A DNA stretch of 64,000 nt from positions 1,671,706-1,735,705 of the forward strand of contig MU004233.1 in NCBI GenBank assembly GCA_010405405.1, read 5' to 3'. Within the stretch, counting starts at the first letter, position 1; the number at the start of each line of letters is the position of its first letter. A program made the position numbers and the translations under genes. Shown here piece by piece: positions 49,471-62,599 of the stretch. The notes beneath the pieces were generated by a model. That model worked only from the letters and a program-made list of their open reading frames with translations, did not search any database and was not told the origin of the DNA. The DNA is from Microthyrium microscopicum (taxonomy: Eukaryota > Ascomycota > Dothideomycetes > Microthyriales > Microthyriaceae).

Positions 49471-52359
49471 CTATTTAAATAAGCTATATCTTATCTAAAA
49501 GGCTATCTTCTACTTATTACTCTTATATATCTAAATCTTATAGAATACTTAAAATACGTCTAGCTTAGTAAACTATTATGCCTTTTCTAAAGCATTTAGT
49601 ATCTTATAGATAAGTAGTAAAGAGTAATAATTCTTTATGGTTAACTTATTTAACGCGTAGTAGTTATAACAAAACTAAATTAATCTATCTACTTTATGAA
49701 CGAAGAGAACTAGTACTCTAATAGGCAAGTTACTTACTTAAATAAACCTACTTTCTAGTAAATCGTTAAGAATTCTTCTAAGGACTAGCAATTTATCCTA
49801 ATTTATAAAATATAATACCTACTAAGATAACTAAGATTCCTTTTTATTAGCGTCTAGGATTAGATTAATCTTATAGTCTATAAAAGGGCCTTAGATAGAT
49901 AGCTATTTATTAGCTAGCTCTCTTTAAAAGAGGTTAAAGTAATCTAAATACTATTTAAGAAGCTTCCTATAAGGGTTAATATACTTCTTAGAAGTAAGGG
50001 CTTTTTATAAGTCATAAAGACTTATAGTAAAAACTTATACGATTAGTATTAAGCCTTTCTAAGACTATCTTACCTACTTTCTAGCTTATTAGGTAAGTAT
50101 CTTAAATACTATAGCCCTAATCGCTACGTAGTTATACTTCTTCTAAGGAGTCTTTAGACTCATAATTATATAACCTATTTCGTTAAAGACTAGCTTCTTA
50201 GGTTTTATATAGAGAATAACATCCTATTTCTTTATCTAAGGCAGGCTAAGGATTACATTATAGCCTAAAGTCTCTTTTACTATAAAGGCTTAAATAGTTT
50301 CTTTATAGCCTTTAATATTAATCTTTATAATTATTATTTTATAGATTTCTCTAGCCTTACTATTTATCTCTTTAATAGGAATCGCCTAAGGTAGTAGTAT
50401 ATATTTAAGTTTATGTCTTTAGGCAAAGTAAAGACTTATAAGAGAATAAATTAAGTAGTTACTATTAATAAAGCCTATATATAAAGAAAGTTAATTTACT
50501 ATTAAAAGTATTAAAAAGGGCTCTATAACTATATTCTAAGTAAAGAACTTCTAACGCTATTCTAAAATAATATTTTTATAATTTTCTAGCTTAGTATTAC
50601 GTCTTTAATCTAAGCTTACTAGTTTTCTAATTCTATATTAATAACGTTATATAAATCGTTACAAAGGTTATCATTTCTAGGCTAAGTAGCAGTAGCCCTT
50701 ACTAGCTAGCTACTCTAGAAGACGTCTAAAGTATTAGTAGCACTAACTTAGAATCTACTAGTATTGTCCTATAGGCGTCTACCTCTAGTAATACCTTCTC
50801 TACCTTGTCCTTATCTATAACTAGCCTAGCTATAGAAGGAATTCTAACTTCTAAACGACGCTTAGGGCGCTTATTTATAATTCTAAATCCTATAATTAGC
50901 TAAGCTATAGTGAAAATAAAGGTTATTTTACTTATAATAGTTGCGCTAGGCTTAGCTAGCTCTAACCTAGACGCCTTCTATTACGTCTAGGTCCTAATTC
51001 CTAGATAGTTAACTCTACTAAGTATTTATTTTAGTACTTAAGCCTCTTAGGCTACGATAGCTTATATAGGCTTAAACTATTTAATCCTAGGTCTCTAAAG
51101 CTTTTTAGGTAAAGGTATCTAAATTATTAGGCTAAGGGCAAGTAATTAGAGCTATCCTAAGACTAGAATCTATAGCATTTTCTAAGAACTATATCTAGAT
51201 AAAGATGGCCTAAAATTATACTCTAGTATAGATAAGATACTACTAAAACTTAGCCTAAAAGATTCTCTATTCTCTACCTCCTTACTAAATCCCTTAGAGG
51301 TTTACTAAAGCTCTTATTTCTTTATATAGGTTATAAAAAAAAAGGTCTATCTATTCTATAAACTTACTAAAACTTATAATATTATAGCTAGTAGAATTCT
51401 AAATCTAGGAAAGGACTTATTAGGTGGCGTCTTCTATAAGCTAGCTAAATATATAGTAGATTTAGGCGTAGTTATTTATATAAATCTATCTATTAATATA
51501 TAATTTCGCTTTAATTATTTAGCAAAAACTAGAGTAAAGAGTTAGGTCCTTATATAAATATCATTCTAAGTTTAGGAGAGCTAGTTAGAGGTTTCATAAT
51601 AGTAATTAAAGTAGCTTATATTAGGTAGCTAAAGAATTTATTAAAGAAGGTAGAAAAGGGGCTACTAGTCTAGCTATTACGATTAGAGTCTAAGAAGGAT
51701 TAGCTTATAAAATTAGAGAAGAGTAGTAGCTATAGTTAGAAGTTTCTCTAATAAAGGATATAGCTAGTATTAAAGAAAGAGTTATACTAAGCATTATAAA
51801 TTCCCTCTAAAATTATTCTTATTCCTACTACTACTACTAAGTTAGTATCTTATGAGTAGTATTATTTACTTATTATATAAAGATCTTACTACTAGTATAG
51901 ATATTAGCAAGCTATTCGTTCTAGTTATTAACTTAAACCTAGAGTTTAGCATAGACTACTATAATCTACTACGTATTCTTATTTAATTATATATAAATTT
52001 TACTAGTTAACCTATTTAGTTATTATAGAGCTTATCTATAACTAGTAGTAGTTATACGTAATTATAAGATAGATAAATTAAGCGTATCGTTAAGTAGTAA
52101 AATACTATTTATTACTTATTATAAGCTATTATTAGTTACCTCCTAGGATGCGTCTAAGTAGTTCTATAGCTCTATCTATTATTAGCTAATATACGTAAAG
52201 TATGCTTCTATATTCTCGTAAGTAAAGCTCTTAAAGGACGTTTCTTTATCCTATTTAGTAGTCATTAGGCAAGAGGAATCTTAGTTTACTATTCTAGCTA
52301 TTTATTAACAAACGAAAAAGAAGTAGATAAAAAGAGAGGTTAGTTTAGAAGTTACCTAA

Positions 52360-52521
52360 TATTATAAGTTAGATAACAAAGAGATAAGTTATATTATAAG
52401 CCTACTAAATAAAAAGATAACTTAGAAAGAAAGAAGAGTTAAGAGACTCTTTAATTAAGGTATTTATATATAATAGAGATAGCCTAAACAAGTATAGCTT
52501 TAAAGGATTCAACTCCTAACA
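52360..52521 (-). repeat. Gypsy-2 LTR (5' LTR), heavily mutated
   Basis: This is the partner of 44939-45100. Differences are C-to-T or G-to-A relative to that copy. It is followed directly by the GCTAT target duplication. Confidence 0.9.
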
Positions 52522-52640
52522 GCTATAGTATATATACTTTACTATATATAAATATAGAACTATTTATAATTTACCTATTATATACTATAATAACTATAAT
52601 ATATATACTCTATTATTATATATATAAAACTCTTTTAAAA
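52522..52640. repeat. 71-bp satellite array (right remnant)
   Basis: The same unit as 44400-44938 continues after Gypsy-2 for about two copies (AACTATTTATAATTTACC at 52559, then a degenerate unit near 52629). Confidence 0.8.
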
Positions 52641-55600
52641 TTCTTTTATAACCTAGCTATAACTTACTAATCTATATTTAGTATATACTCTATAAATTAT
52701 ACTAATAAATAATTAAGACTATAATCTATTTTTAGATAATAGTATAAATTCTATTATAAATTAACTCTAATTATTATATTACTAACCTCTATATTAATAA
52801 TTATTAAGAAAGTAGTAGCTATTTATAAATTAGCCTAGTCCTTTAATTCTAATAGTATATATACTCTAGTAAGTATAAAGTTAAATATTTAAAGTATTTA
52901 CTAAAGCTAATAAGTAGTAATATATAGAATAAGAAATTTACTACTAAGATAGTAAGTTATTTTCTAGTTCTAAGTACCTATTAGATAAGTTCTACCTTTA
53001 AATAGAGCTAATATCTTTTAAATAAAGTAGTCCTTACTATTAATTTATAAAATATAAAAAAACTAGCTTAACTAAAAGAGGCCTATAACTAAAAGATTAC
53101 TAATATAATAAATACCTAGTTTAGTAATAATAAAAAGCTTAAGGCTATAGATATAAAGCTATATTTAGAGGATTTATAGACTAAATATATATTAAATAAT
53201 TTATAAAATAATAATATAGTAAAGACTACTAAGGAGTAATAGACTTATATTTTATAAAAGAAAGCTACTTACGCTACTAACTATTACTATAGTAAAGAAA
53301 GTATATTAATAAAAGAAAGAGGCGTATAACTATTTTACTCTTAAAATATTACTTTAAAAGATAATAAAATTAATATAGAAGTCTATAAGATAAGATAAGA
53401 ATAAAGAGGTAGCTATAGACTCTTTAATCTAATATTTTAAATATTACTTTAAAACTACTTACTTTATTAGTTAGATTTTATATATTTAAGATATATAAAG
53501 AATATCTATTACTTTATTTCCTTAACTACTAATAAATATACTTTATTAAATTACTTAATTTCTACCTCTATTTCTTTTTTATTACGTAGTTATCTTTTAG
53601 TATTTATAATATTAAACCTTTTTTATATCTACTTTTTATTTATTCTCTATAATTTTTACTATGTTCTTTTAAGTATATTAAAGAAAATTTATAAAGTATA
53701 TACTTACTTTCTTTTACTATTCTTATTACTACTCTCTTAATAACCTTTACTTTAATACCTAATAAAGACTATAAAAGTACGTATCTAGTTATAGTTTAAA
53801 GAATAAACTCTTAAGCTAAGTAGACTAATATTACTTATAGCTTATAGTTTAATAAAACTATAAAGTTATTAATACTTTATTATAGTACCTAACTATATTT
53901 ATAAATTATAATATAAAAATAAGTATTATATTCTAAATTATAGCCTACTATCTAAGGTTTTATATATTTATATTAAAATATAAGTACTTAATAGTAAGAA
54001 AACCTAAATTATATTAAAAAAGATTAAAATAAAAATAGTTTAAAATTATATTAGTACTAAAGAACCTTAAGCTATCTAAGTAACTCCTTATTATAATGCT
54101 AGTTTATTTAGTAGTAAAAAGTAATCTATTAATTTATTAATTACTAAGCTTATATCTAAACTATATATAATTATAAAGGTCTAATCTATATAGCTCTTAC
54201 CTCTAGTATATAGTAGACGTTCGTAAGCTAGAGTTAGGTTAGTCTATACGCAAAATATTAGACTACTAAAAGTTTATATTTTTAGTAGAGAAATACCTCT
54301 ATACCTTTATAACTCTTCTAATACCTACTTAATAAATATACTCTAAAGCTTATATTACTTAAGTTAACGTTCTCTATTAAATATATATAATTTTATATAA
54401 TATAGTACTCTTATTAAGTAGATAGATCTAATAGTATAAAGTTAGGACTTAGTAAAAATTCTATTATTAAAATACTACGTTAAGGAGATTTAGTAAGGTA
54501 ACTTACTAATAGAATATAACCTCTTCTTTAACTATTAGTAATAATACCTACTAAACTAATACCTAATAGTATAATACTACTTTGTCCTATAGCTTTATAT
54601 ATTATTTACTTATACTTACTTTATCTAAAGTTAACTCTTTATTTAATTCTAGTAGTCTTAGTAACTTACTTTAAAAGGCTCTTTAAAAACTATAACCTAG
54701 CTTTTTTAATATTCCTCTTAGGCTATAGTTTTTAAGAAGCCTATAGTAATATCTAGATTACTAATATATTATGCTATACTACGCTATACTATAATTAAGC
54801 TAAAAGTTAATAGTCTTAAATAAATATATTTACTCTATATATTATAGTTACTAACTATTATAATATAAGACTACTAAATAACTAGGTTATAGACTTTAGA
54901 TAATCCTTTAGTATCTTATTATAAAACTAGAATATAGTAATAATAGGTACTACCCTAATCTATTATAGTAAATATTAAATAATTTATATATACTAAAGAA
55001 AATAGTATAAATAACAATTAAGATACAAAAGATAAAGAAAGAAGTACGTTATTATAAAGTTTACTAGTCCTCCTAACTCTAGCTAAACCCTTACCTAACC
55101 TTAAACTAAAATATTATTAACTCTACTCTTTAATACTACTACTTTTTTCTATCTAATAATTATAGAAATACTATTCTCTTATATTCCTTAATAATAAACT
55201 CTATATAAAAGGAAACTACCTATTCTACTATTAATTATATTAGTTAAAGACTTATAATAATAATATACTACTTATAAAATATAGTAAAACTATAATAAAT
55301 ATATATATAACTAGTACTTTAATAAATTAGCTCTTAGAGAGATAAGTAAGTTTCTAAAAGGACTATAAGATATATTAAAGTAGATATACTTAATAGAGCT
55401 TAATATTAATACTAATCTTATTATACTAACTAACTAAAGTAGTCTAGAATATATTCTAAAAAAACTTAAAGAGTTATTAAGTAATAAGCTCTTCTATCTT
55501 ACTAATAATACTACTCTATATATACTTTATATCTTTCTACTACGTAAATCTTCTTTAGGTCTACTATACTTTTAGTATTAATACTACTTAAATATAAAAG

Positions 55601-55982
55601 CCTAGACTTATAAAGCGTTAAGGCGTATTAAGATATAAAAGTATAATAATAAGAATAAATTTACTAGTTTATATAAGATTAGTAAGTATATTAAAGTAGT
55701 TCCTATTACTTAGTATAAAATTACTTTATATTATTCTTATATAATAACTATCTAGTAAATTATATTAGCTATAAAATTTAATATACTCTTACTATTTACT
55801 TACTATATAACTTTAGTACTATATTTTACTAGATATTAATAACTTTTATAGTATATCTTTATTCTAAGACTTATATTATCTTTTTAACGTTAATAAAGTT
55901 ATATACGCTAATTATAAAGGAATTTAGCTATTTAATTTTAATATATCCTAATATCTACCTATAACTACTAAGGTTACCTTTA

Positions 55983-56320
55983 CCTAAAAGTACTATAAAA
56001 GTATATAAAATAACCTTTATCTTTACTAATATAAGGCTAAAAAAGAAATAATAATATATTTATACTTAGCTTATTAAGCTACTTATTTTTTATATCTTTT
56101 TACTATAGTAAAAAAATATCCTCTATAAGAATTAACTTAATAACTTTACTACTACTAAAGTTACTAAAATATATAAAATTACCTCTATCTTTACTAATAT
56201 AAAGCTAAAAAAAAAATAAATAATATATTTATACTTAGCTTATTAAGCTACTTATTTTCTATATCTTTCTATAATAGTAAAAAAAATATTCTTTATAAGA
56301 ATTAAATAAATAACTTTATT
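55983..56320. repeat. Tandem duplication, ~166 bp x 2
   Basis: The two halves share TTTATACTTAGCTTATTAAG and the flanking TCTTTACTAATATAA and ATAAGAATTAA words, at about 55,983-56,150 and 56,151-56,320. Confidence 0.75.
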
Positions 56321-56743
56321 ATATATAAGATTTAAATTTATAATCTTAACTTTATATAATAGTAGAGTTATATACTACTATTATACTAGTATAGTAAAAT
56401 TTTAAACTAAACTATAGTACTAAAGTTAAAATAAATTTAGAATTAGGATTTATAGTTTTTAAATATATACTACGATATACTACTACTACTAATATTTAGC
56501 TACTATTTACCTTAATTCTAGCTTTACTTAAACTCTCTTACTTAAAATTTACTTAGTAAAAATACGTTAAAATTAAAATAAATCTAAGAAAATTTCCTAA
56601 AAAAATTCCTAGTTATTTACTTTAACTTCTAATACTAATATTTAGTATCTACTTTTAATACTAAAATCTAATATATACTCTTAGTACCTAGCTCCTATTA
56701 GCTTTAACTACTAGTATATATATTTAATATTTACTTCTTAATC

Positions 56744-56827
56744 TAGTTTCTAGCTCCTAGCTCTTAGTTTCTAGCTCCTAGCTCTTAGCTTTTAGCTTCT
56801 AGCTTTTAGCTCTTAGCTCTTAGTACT
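56744..56827. repeat. Heptanucleotide repeat (TAGCTYY)12
   Basis: Twelve consecutive units are exactly 7 bp each, of the form TAGCTCT/TAGCTCC/TAGCTTT/TAGCTTC with two TAGTTTC units and a final TAGTACT. The register is not broken. Confidence 0.85.
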
Positions 56828-58699
56828 TTAACTTCTATATATATTAACTTTTATTTATCTTAATTCTTATCTATTTTAACTCTTAATATTAATACGTACT
56901 TAAGTACTTTTCTTTTTAGTATTATAGCTAGTTACTAAATTAAATTTAGTAGTACGTCTTAGTAATAAAGCTTAATATTAGTTAAAGTATTTTATTTTTA
57001 AAAGTATAAGAACTATACTTTATTTTAATATTATTCTTTATTATTTCTAGATTAATTAATCTTATTTAAAGACTATTTTCTATATTTAAGAATAAATAAA
57101 AGATAATATATTTAGTAAATATTTCCTAATAATATATTAATCTTATTATAAGACTTAGATAAAGAGCTTAGAAGTATATTTATAAATAAATTAGCTTAAG
57201 TAAATAATATTTTTTATATTAATTTCTATAAAGTTCTACTATTATTTTAAATATAAAAATACTTACTAGTATCTACGTATCTATCTATATTTATTTTAAC
57301 TTCTAATACTAATATTTAATATTTTTTTCTAGTTTCTAGCTTTTATATTTATATATAAAATTAATTATTATTCTTAAAATAGTACTAGTTTATTATACTA
57401 CTTATAAAAGTAATTATAGTATTACCTATATATTAACTAAGCTTAATATATATATTATTTATATTTATAGCTTTCTTCTTTACTTCTTTTATTCTATACT
57501 TTTTTCTTTTTTCTTTACTCTACTATTTCTATTCTTTTCTCTTCTACTCTTTACTCTCTATAATAGTTTATATTATAGTAATATATAAAATAAGTAAATA
57601 AGTAAGTTAATTTTATATAGAAAGTTCTACTATATATACTAACTTATAAACTTTATTTTAGCTATATTACTATATTAAGTACTTAGTAAGACTTTATAGT
57701 TAAGGCCTTTAATATTATTAATTAGGAAGTAAGTATATAAAGTACTATAGTATATATACTAATAGTAAGATTTAATAATAGTATCTTCTATTTATATCTA
57801 GCTATTAATACTTATAATATAGCTATCTAATTATATCTTTATAGTAAAACCTAATATAAACGTAGCCCTATTTAGTTATAGTAGCTATATAATTAAAGTT
57901 ATTACTAATATTCTTAACAATTAGCCTAATCTTACTATAGACTATAATAGTATTAATTATAAAGTTAGCTATAATAAATACTATTTACGTAGTACTAAAA
58001 AATACTTTTATATTTATTTTTACGTAAGTAGTTTATAGAAACCTAATATTTAATAAGCTATTACTAAATATAATACGTAGACTATTAGCTAGAAATAGTT
58101 AAGTAGCTAGCTATAGTTTCTAACTACTATTATTAAATATTAGATAGGCGTAGGAGATTTAATATAGCCTGTATACTTGCTAAGAGGAGGGCATCTAAGA
58201 TTTAAAAAGTATTAGGTAAATATCTTATGCAATAAATAATATTTAAATTAAGATACAAGTAAGCCAAAAGATACAGAATCGCAAAATAAGATAAACTATT
58301 AATTTAGAATAGATAGAATTTAATAGAAGTAGGTACAAAAGTCCTAAGTAAGATAAGTAAATCTAATGTTTAATAGGGTAAACATGTAGGAATTTATAAA
58401 TCGGCTTAACTTGCTACTACAGCTTACGATATAAATATTACAAGTATAACTAAATAATCAACATCTAGATTAGATTAGTATTTAATCTAATAGTAAGCCT
58501 AAAGGGGCACGCCGCTCTTAATAATATTACCTACTACGTCTAACGGTACATTACTACTAACCCGTGCTACTTTAAGAACTTCTAAACTTCTAAACTTCTA
58601 TTTTGGTAGTAGAAATTATCTTCGTTTGCAACAGGGTCACTAATATTTAGTAAGGTAGCGCCTTTATATAATACTATAGCTTGCTTAGAAGGGTCTAGC

Positions 58700-59395
58700 G
58701 GGCTGCACATAGGTTTTAGTATAGTTACAAGGTTGTATTTTAGGCAAAGATATTAGTTCGTAAGGAAGCTCGCTAAATTTAGCAAGGAAATATTCTTTAT
58801 AAGGACTACTTACTTACAATATCTCTCCTAAGGCGGGCTGTACGTAGATTTTAGTATAGTTATAGGCATGTATTATAGGTAAAGAAAGATATTAATTCGC
58901 AAGGAAGCTCACTAAATTTAGTGCGGGAATATTCTTTAGGAGGACTACACTTGCAATATCTTCCCTTAGGTAGGCTGCACGCAGATTTTAGTATAGTTAC
59001 AGGGATGTATTGTAGGTAAAGATATTAATTCGTAGAGAAGCTTACTAGATTTAGTAAGGAAATATTCTCCGAGCTATACGTAGATTTTAGTATAGTTATA
59101 GGGATATATTGTAGGTAAAGATATTAGTTCGTAGGGAAGCTCACTAAGTAAGGGAATATTCTTTAAGCTATACGTAGATTTTTATAGTTATAGGGACGTA
59201 TTATAGGTAAAAGATATTAGTTCGCAGGGAAGCTCACTAAGTAAGGGAATATTCTTTAAGCTACACGCAGATTTTAGTATAGTTATAGGGATGTGTTATA
59301 GGCAAAGATATTAGTTCGCAAGGAAGCTTACTAAATTTAGTAAGGGAATATTCTTTAGGAAGACTATACTTACAATATCTCTCCTAAAACAGCTT
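58700..59395. repeat. Degenerate tandem repeat, six copies of ~135 or ~95 bp
   Basis: The anchor GATATTARTTCG occurs at 58749, 58888, 59021, 59120, 59212 and 59306. Early units (139 and 133 bp) carry a GGACTAC...TTGCAATATCT segment that the later units of about 92-99 bp lack. G+C is higher than in surrounding repeats. Confidence 0.8.
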
Positions 59396-60831
59396 CAATA
59401 AATAAAATAATACTACGCAAGGGTTTCAATTAGGGTAAACACTATAGGGCTCCTTCCTTAAAAGGATAAAAGCATAGTTAGGAATTTGCGACCGTAGTGA
59501 AGTTTAGTAAAGCTTAGTAGTAGTAGTTCCTTACTAAATTACCTTATAGGTAAGCCTTAGCTGCAATGTCCCTTTAGTAGTATTGTCCCTTTCGTATATG
59601 TTATCCCTTTAAGTTAGGCGTTATATCTTAGTAGCGAGAAGGGCGCAATTCCTTACTAAATAATATTATTCTAGTACGTTGTCCTTTTTGCTTACAACTA
59701 CCTTACTAACTTCTAGTAAGTCTAAGTTACTAAAGACTTCTATCCCTTTAGTAGCAACGTCTTCCAACACTCTTCTACTACTAATTTATATTCCTAAAAG
59801 TAATATTTAGCTTTCAATATAATTACGCAAGCTTTAAGACGTTAACATAGAGTATTTTAAACTTCTCTATATATATTGCATAAGGTAAAGTTACGTTTTA
59901 GCAGGCCTACATTCCTTAGCTTGCGTACTAAACTATTATATATGCTATTTAGCTTACTAATTAGTAGAACTACTAACGCTAAATACGCAAGTATTCCTTA
60001 TAGATACTAATTATCTTATAAAATGTATCTATACTTAAATATCTAAGGGGCTAGCCCGCCATTATAGAACACTATACTATAAAGAATATAAAAAAAGTAA
60101 GAAAATAACGTAAGATTAGCGTCAAAATAGTTGGCGCTACTATATAATAATCTCGTAGGGCTAAATTATATATAAGTTTGTCTTCCCTTATTAAATTAAG
60201 CATAACTAACATAATTAGGCAATAGAATTATAGTAGAGAAGATTTAGTAAAGTAAGATTTTTTAGTATTAAGGGAGAGTAGGACTATAACTCTAATCTAG
60301 CCGTTATATCTAAGCAGCGCTAAGCTAGTTTGTATAGTAAGTAGTACGTACACCCAAGTCTTCCTAAGCTGCTCCACGGCTATGTCAAGAGCTAGGTAAG
60401 TAGGGAAACAATGCTTTTTTGGCTCTTTCATAGAAGAAGGAAAAATTAATTGGCTGATTTAGCTAAATAATTATTATTTCACGTGACCTAAAATCGCATA
60501 GAATTTACAGTAATTATTTAAGCTTGCACTACATAGTAGTTTTATACCCGCGTAGTCTTGCTACACTAAATCTCAACAATCTAGTAGTAAGTATTACTTT
60601 GGGAACAACGTTCTGCTACTACAGAGTAAGTCTTCTTAGTCAAAAGGCTCTCTCTGTTTCTTAATCCTATATTCTCTAGTGTAGTATACTTCTACGGCCA
60701 TCTAATTTAAATATGAAGCCTACTATGCCGTTCCTCCCTTAGGACTACTTAAGAGAATACGTATAGTAAAATACCTTACGGTAAAATACTTAGTATTTTC
60801 CTCACAGCGCGCGCTCTACGGACAACCTATT

Positions 60832-61037
60832 AGAATACGTCAAAGTATCTACCCTTCAATAGGGAGATGCCTTATACAAGGGATTAAGATATTATTTATC
60901 AGAATACGTTAAGGTATCTACCCTTTACAGAGAGATGCCTTACATAAGGGATTAAGATATTATTTATTAGAATACGTTAAGGTATCTACCCTTTACAAGG
61001 AGATGCCTTATACGAGGGATTAAGATATTATTTTACT
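60832..61037. repeat. Tandem repeat, ~69 bp x 3
   Basis: Units start AGAATACGT at 60832, 60901 and 60969 and contain GGTATCTACCCTTTACA and AGATGCCTTA. They are highly similar and relatively little mutated. Confidence 0.9.
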
Positions 61038-62599
61038 TATTGCATATATTCATTTTAGTAAAACAAAAAGAACAACTTATAGTTACTTTTCAAAGTACTA
61101 TTTAATAATCACTTAGCTTTAAGGCAGCCAAAACTAGTAGAGATTACTAGTCTAACCCATCTCTATAACCTAGTCTAGTTTTCTAGATATACAAGTATTA
61201 ACTAGCTAGGATAGCTACAAAGCTTTTCTATTGCTAAGTAGTATTATTTAATACTACGTATTACTTAGGCAAGCAGAGCTTTCTATAATAAAGCTTATTA
61301 AGTAGTATATTTATACTAATACTTAGTAAAATTACTACGAAAGCATCTTAGTAGATCTTAATTAATATTAGGACCCTTTCAGAGCAATAATATTATAATA
61401 ATCTTTATAAATATTTATGCTTTAGCATTTATTATTAGAGATGTCTTATTGTACTTTATTAGTTACTCTTCTCTAATACGCTTTCTAGAGAAGATCAAAA
61501 TAGCAAGGTATTTTTTATATTAATTTTTTTCTTTTAAAAAAAAGTCTTAACGTCTTTAACGTTAACACGTTCTATATTAATACATTACATCACGCTAAGT
61601 TAATCCGTAGCAATATAGATAGTTTTTAACTATTAATTAATTAGTATTTTAGTTATGCTAAATACTATAACTACTTACCGCCTAGAGACACTATATATAG
61701 GATATAAATAATATTACTACCCTTTGTTAGTTATGGCCTACTATAGACTGCTATCTATAATAGGCTCATTAATAACGACTAATTACCTCCTTATTTAGAG
61801 ATTTTATCTTATAGATAGGCTTACTAGTTATAATAGAGTAATTCTAATATACCTTTTAAGTCTAATCTTGTTCTTCCTTTACCTATTTTTCTAACAATAC
61901 TCTCTCAAGGCCATAGTTCTATATAACTTATTATACTTACGTAGTAGTTGTACTCTAGGCTAGGGTGTAGCGATTAGGTTATTCTATATATTAGAGGAGC
62001 TTACGTTTTATAACATAGAGGAAAGTTAGTTAAAAACTAGCATATTATTTAAATACTGTCTAAACTAAATACTAGCAAGTTAGTAATTAGGAGGAAGGTT
62101 ACCTAAAAACTAAAGCTAACTACCGTAATTTTCTACTATAATCTTTAATTAAACTAGGCTACATAAAGACTTTCTAATATTATTATAGCCTTGTTGTTAT
62201 TATATATAGAGATAATTCTACGTAACACCTTATATCCTTAGGAAGCATAAGCACTATATTAGGAATAATATAAATAGTACAAGTAGGTTATAGGATCATT
62301 AACCTATATAAACTACAGGCTCTTAATTTCACTAAGAGTGTTCTTATCTACAAAAAGTAATCCTACCTTAATCTAGTATTAATAGGTATGTCTAATACGT
62401 TGGCCCTAACGCATAATAGAGGTCGCACTCTTTACTTTAGTATAAAGTATACATCTTTTCTAGGAAGGTTAAGTTTATTAGGTAAGGACTCTAGGTAGCC
62501 TTATTAAAGTAATTTAACTATATTGTTTATTAGCTAGTAGTCGTACTTTAGATGTACCTAACTTTTCCTTAGACAGAAATCTTAGTACATATTATCTAT

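Larger units (their letters stand above)
44939..52521 (-). mobile_element. Gypsy-2: RIP-inactivated Ty3/Gypsy LTR retrotransposon
   Basis: The element is 7,583 bp with 162-bp direct LTRs and the 5-bp target duplication GCTAT (44934-44938 and 52522-52526). It is inserted into the 71-bp satellite. Coding motifs lie on the minus strand. A Gag-like start (MTTK then DKETSFKSFTYENIEAYF) lies near 52,265, just inside the right LTR. An RT motif DILDNYVFIYLDNVLIFS lies around 49,340-49,410. Integrase-like text (EVILIPFT) lies near 47,840. The order gag-RT-integrase from right to left gives minus orientation. Frames are broken throughout, and the catalytic second Asp of YxDD is Asn. A TTAA microsatellite lies near the left end. 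Confidence 0.88.
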
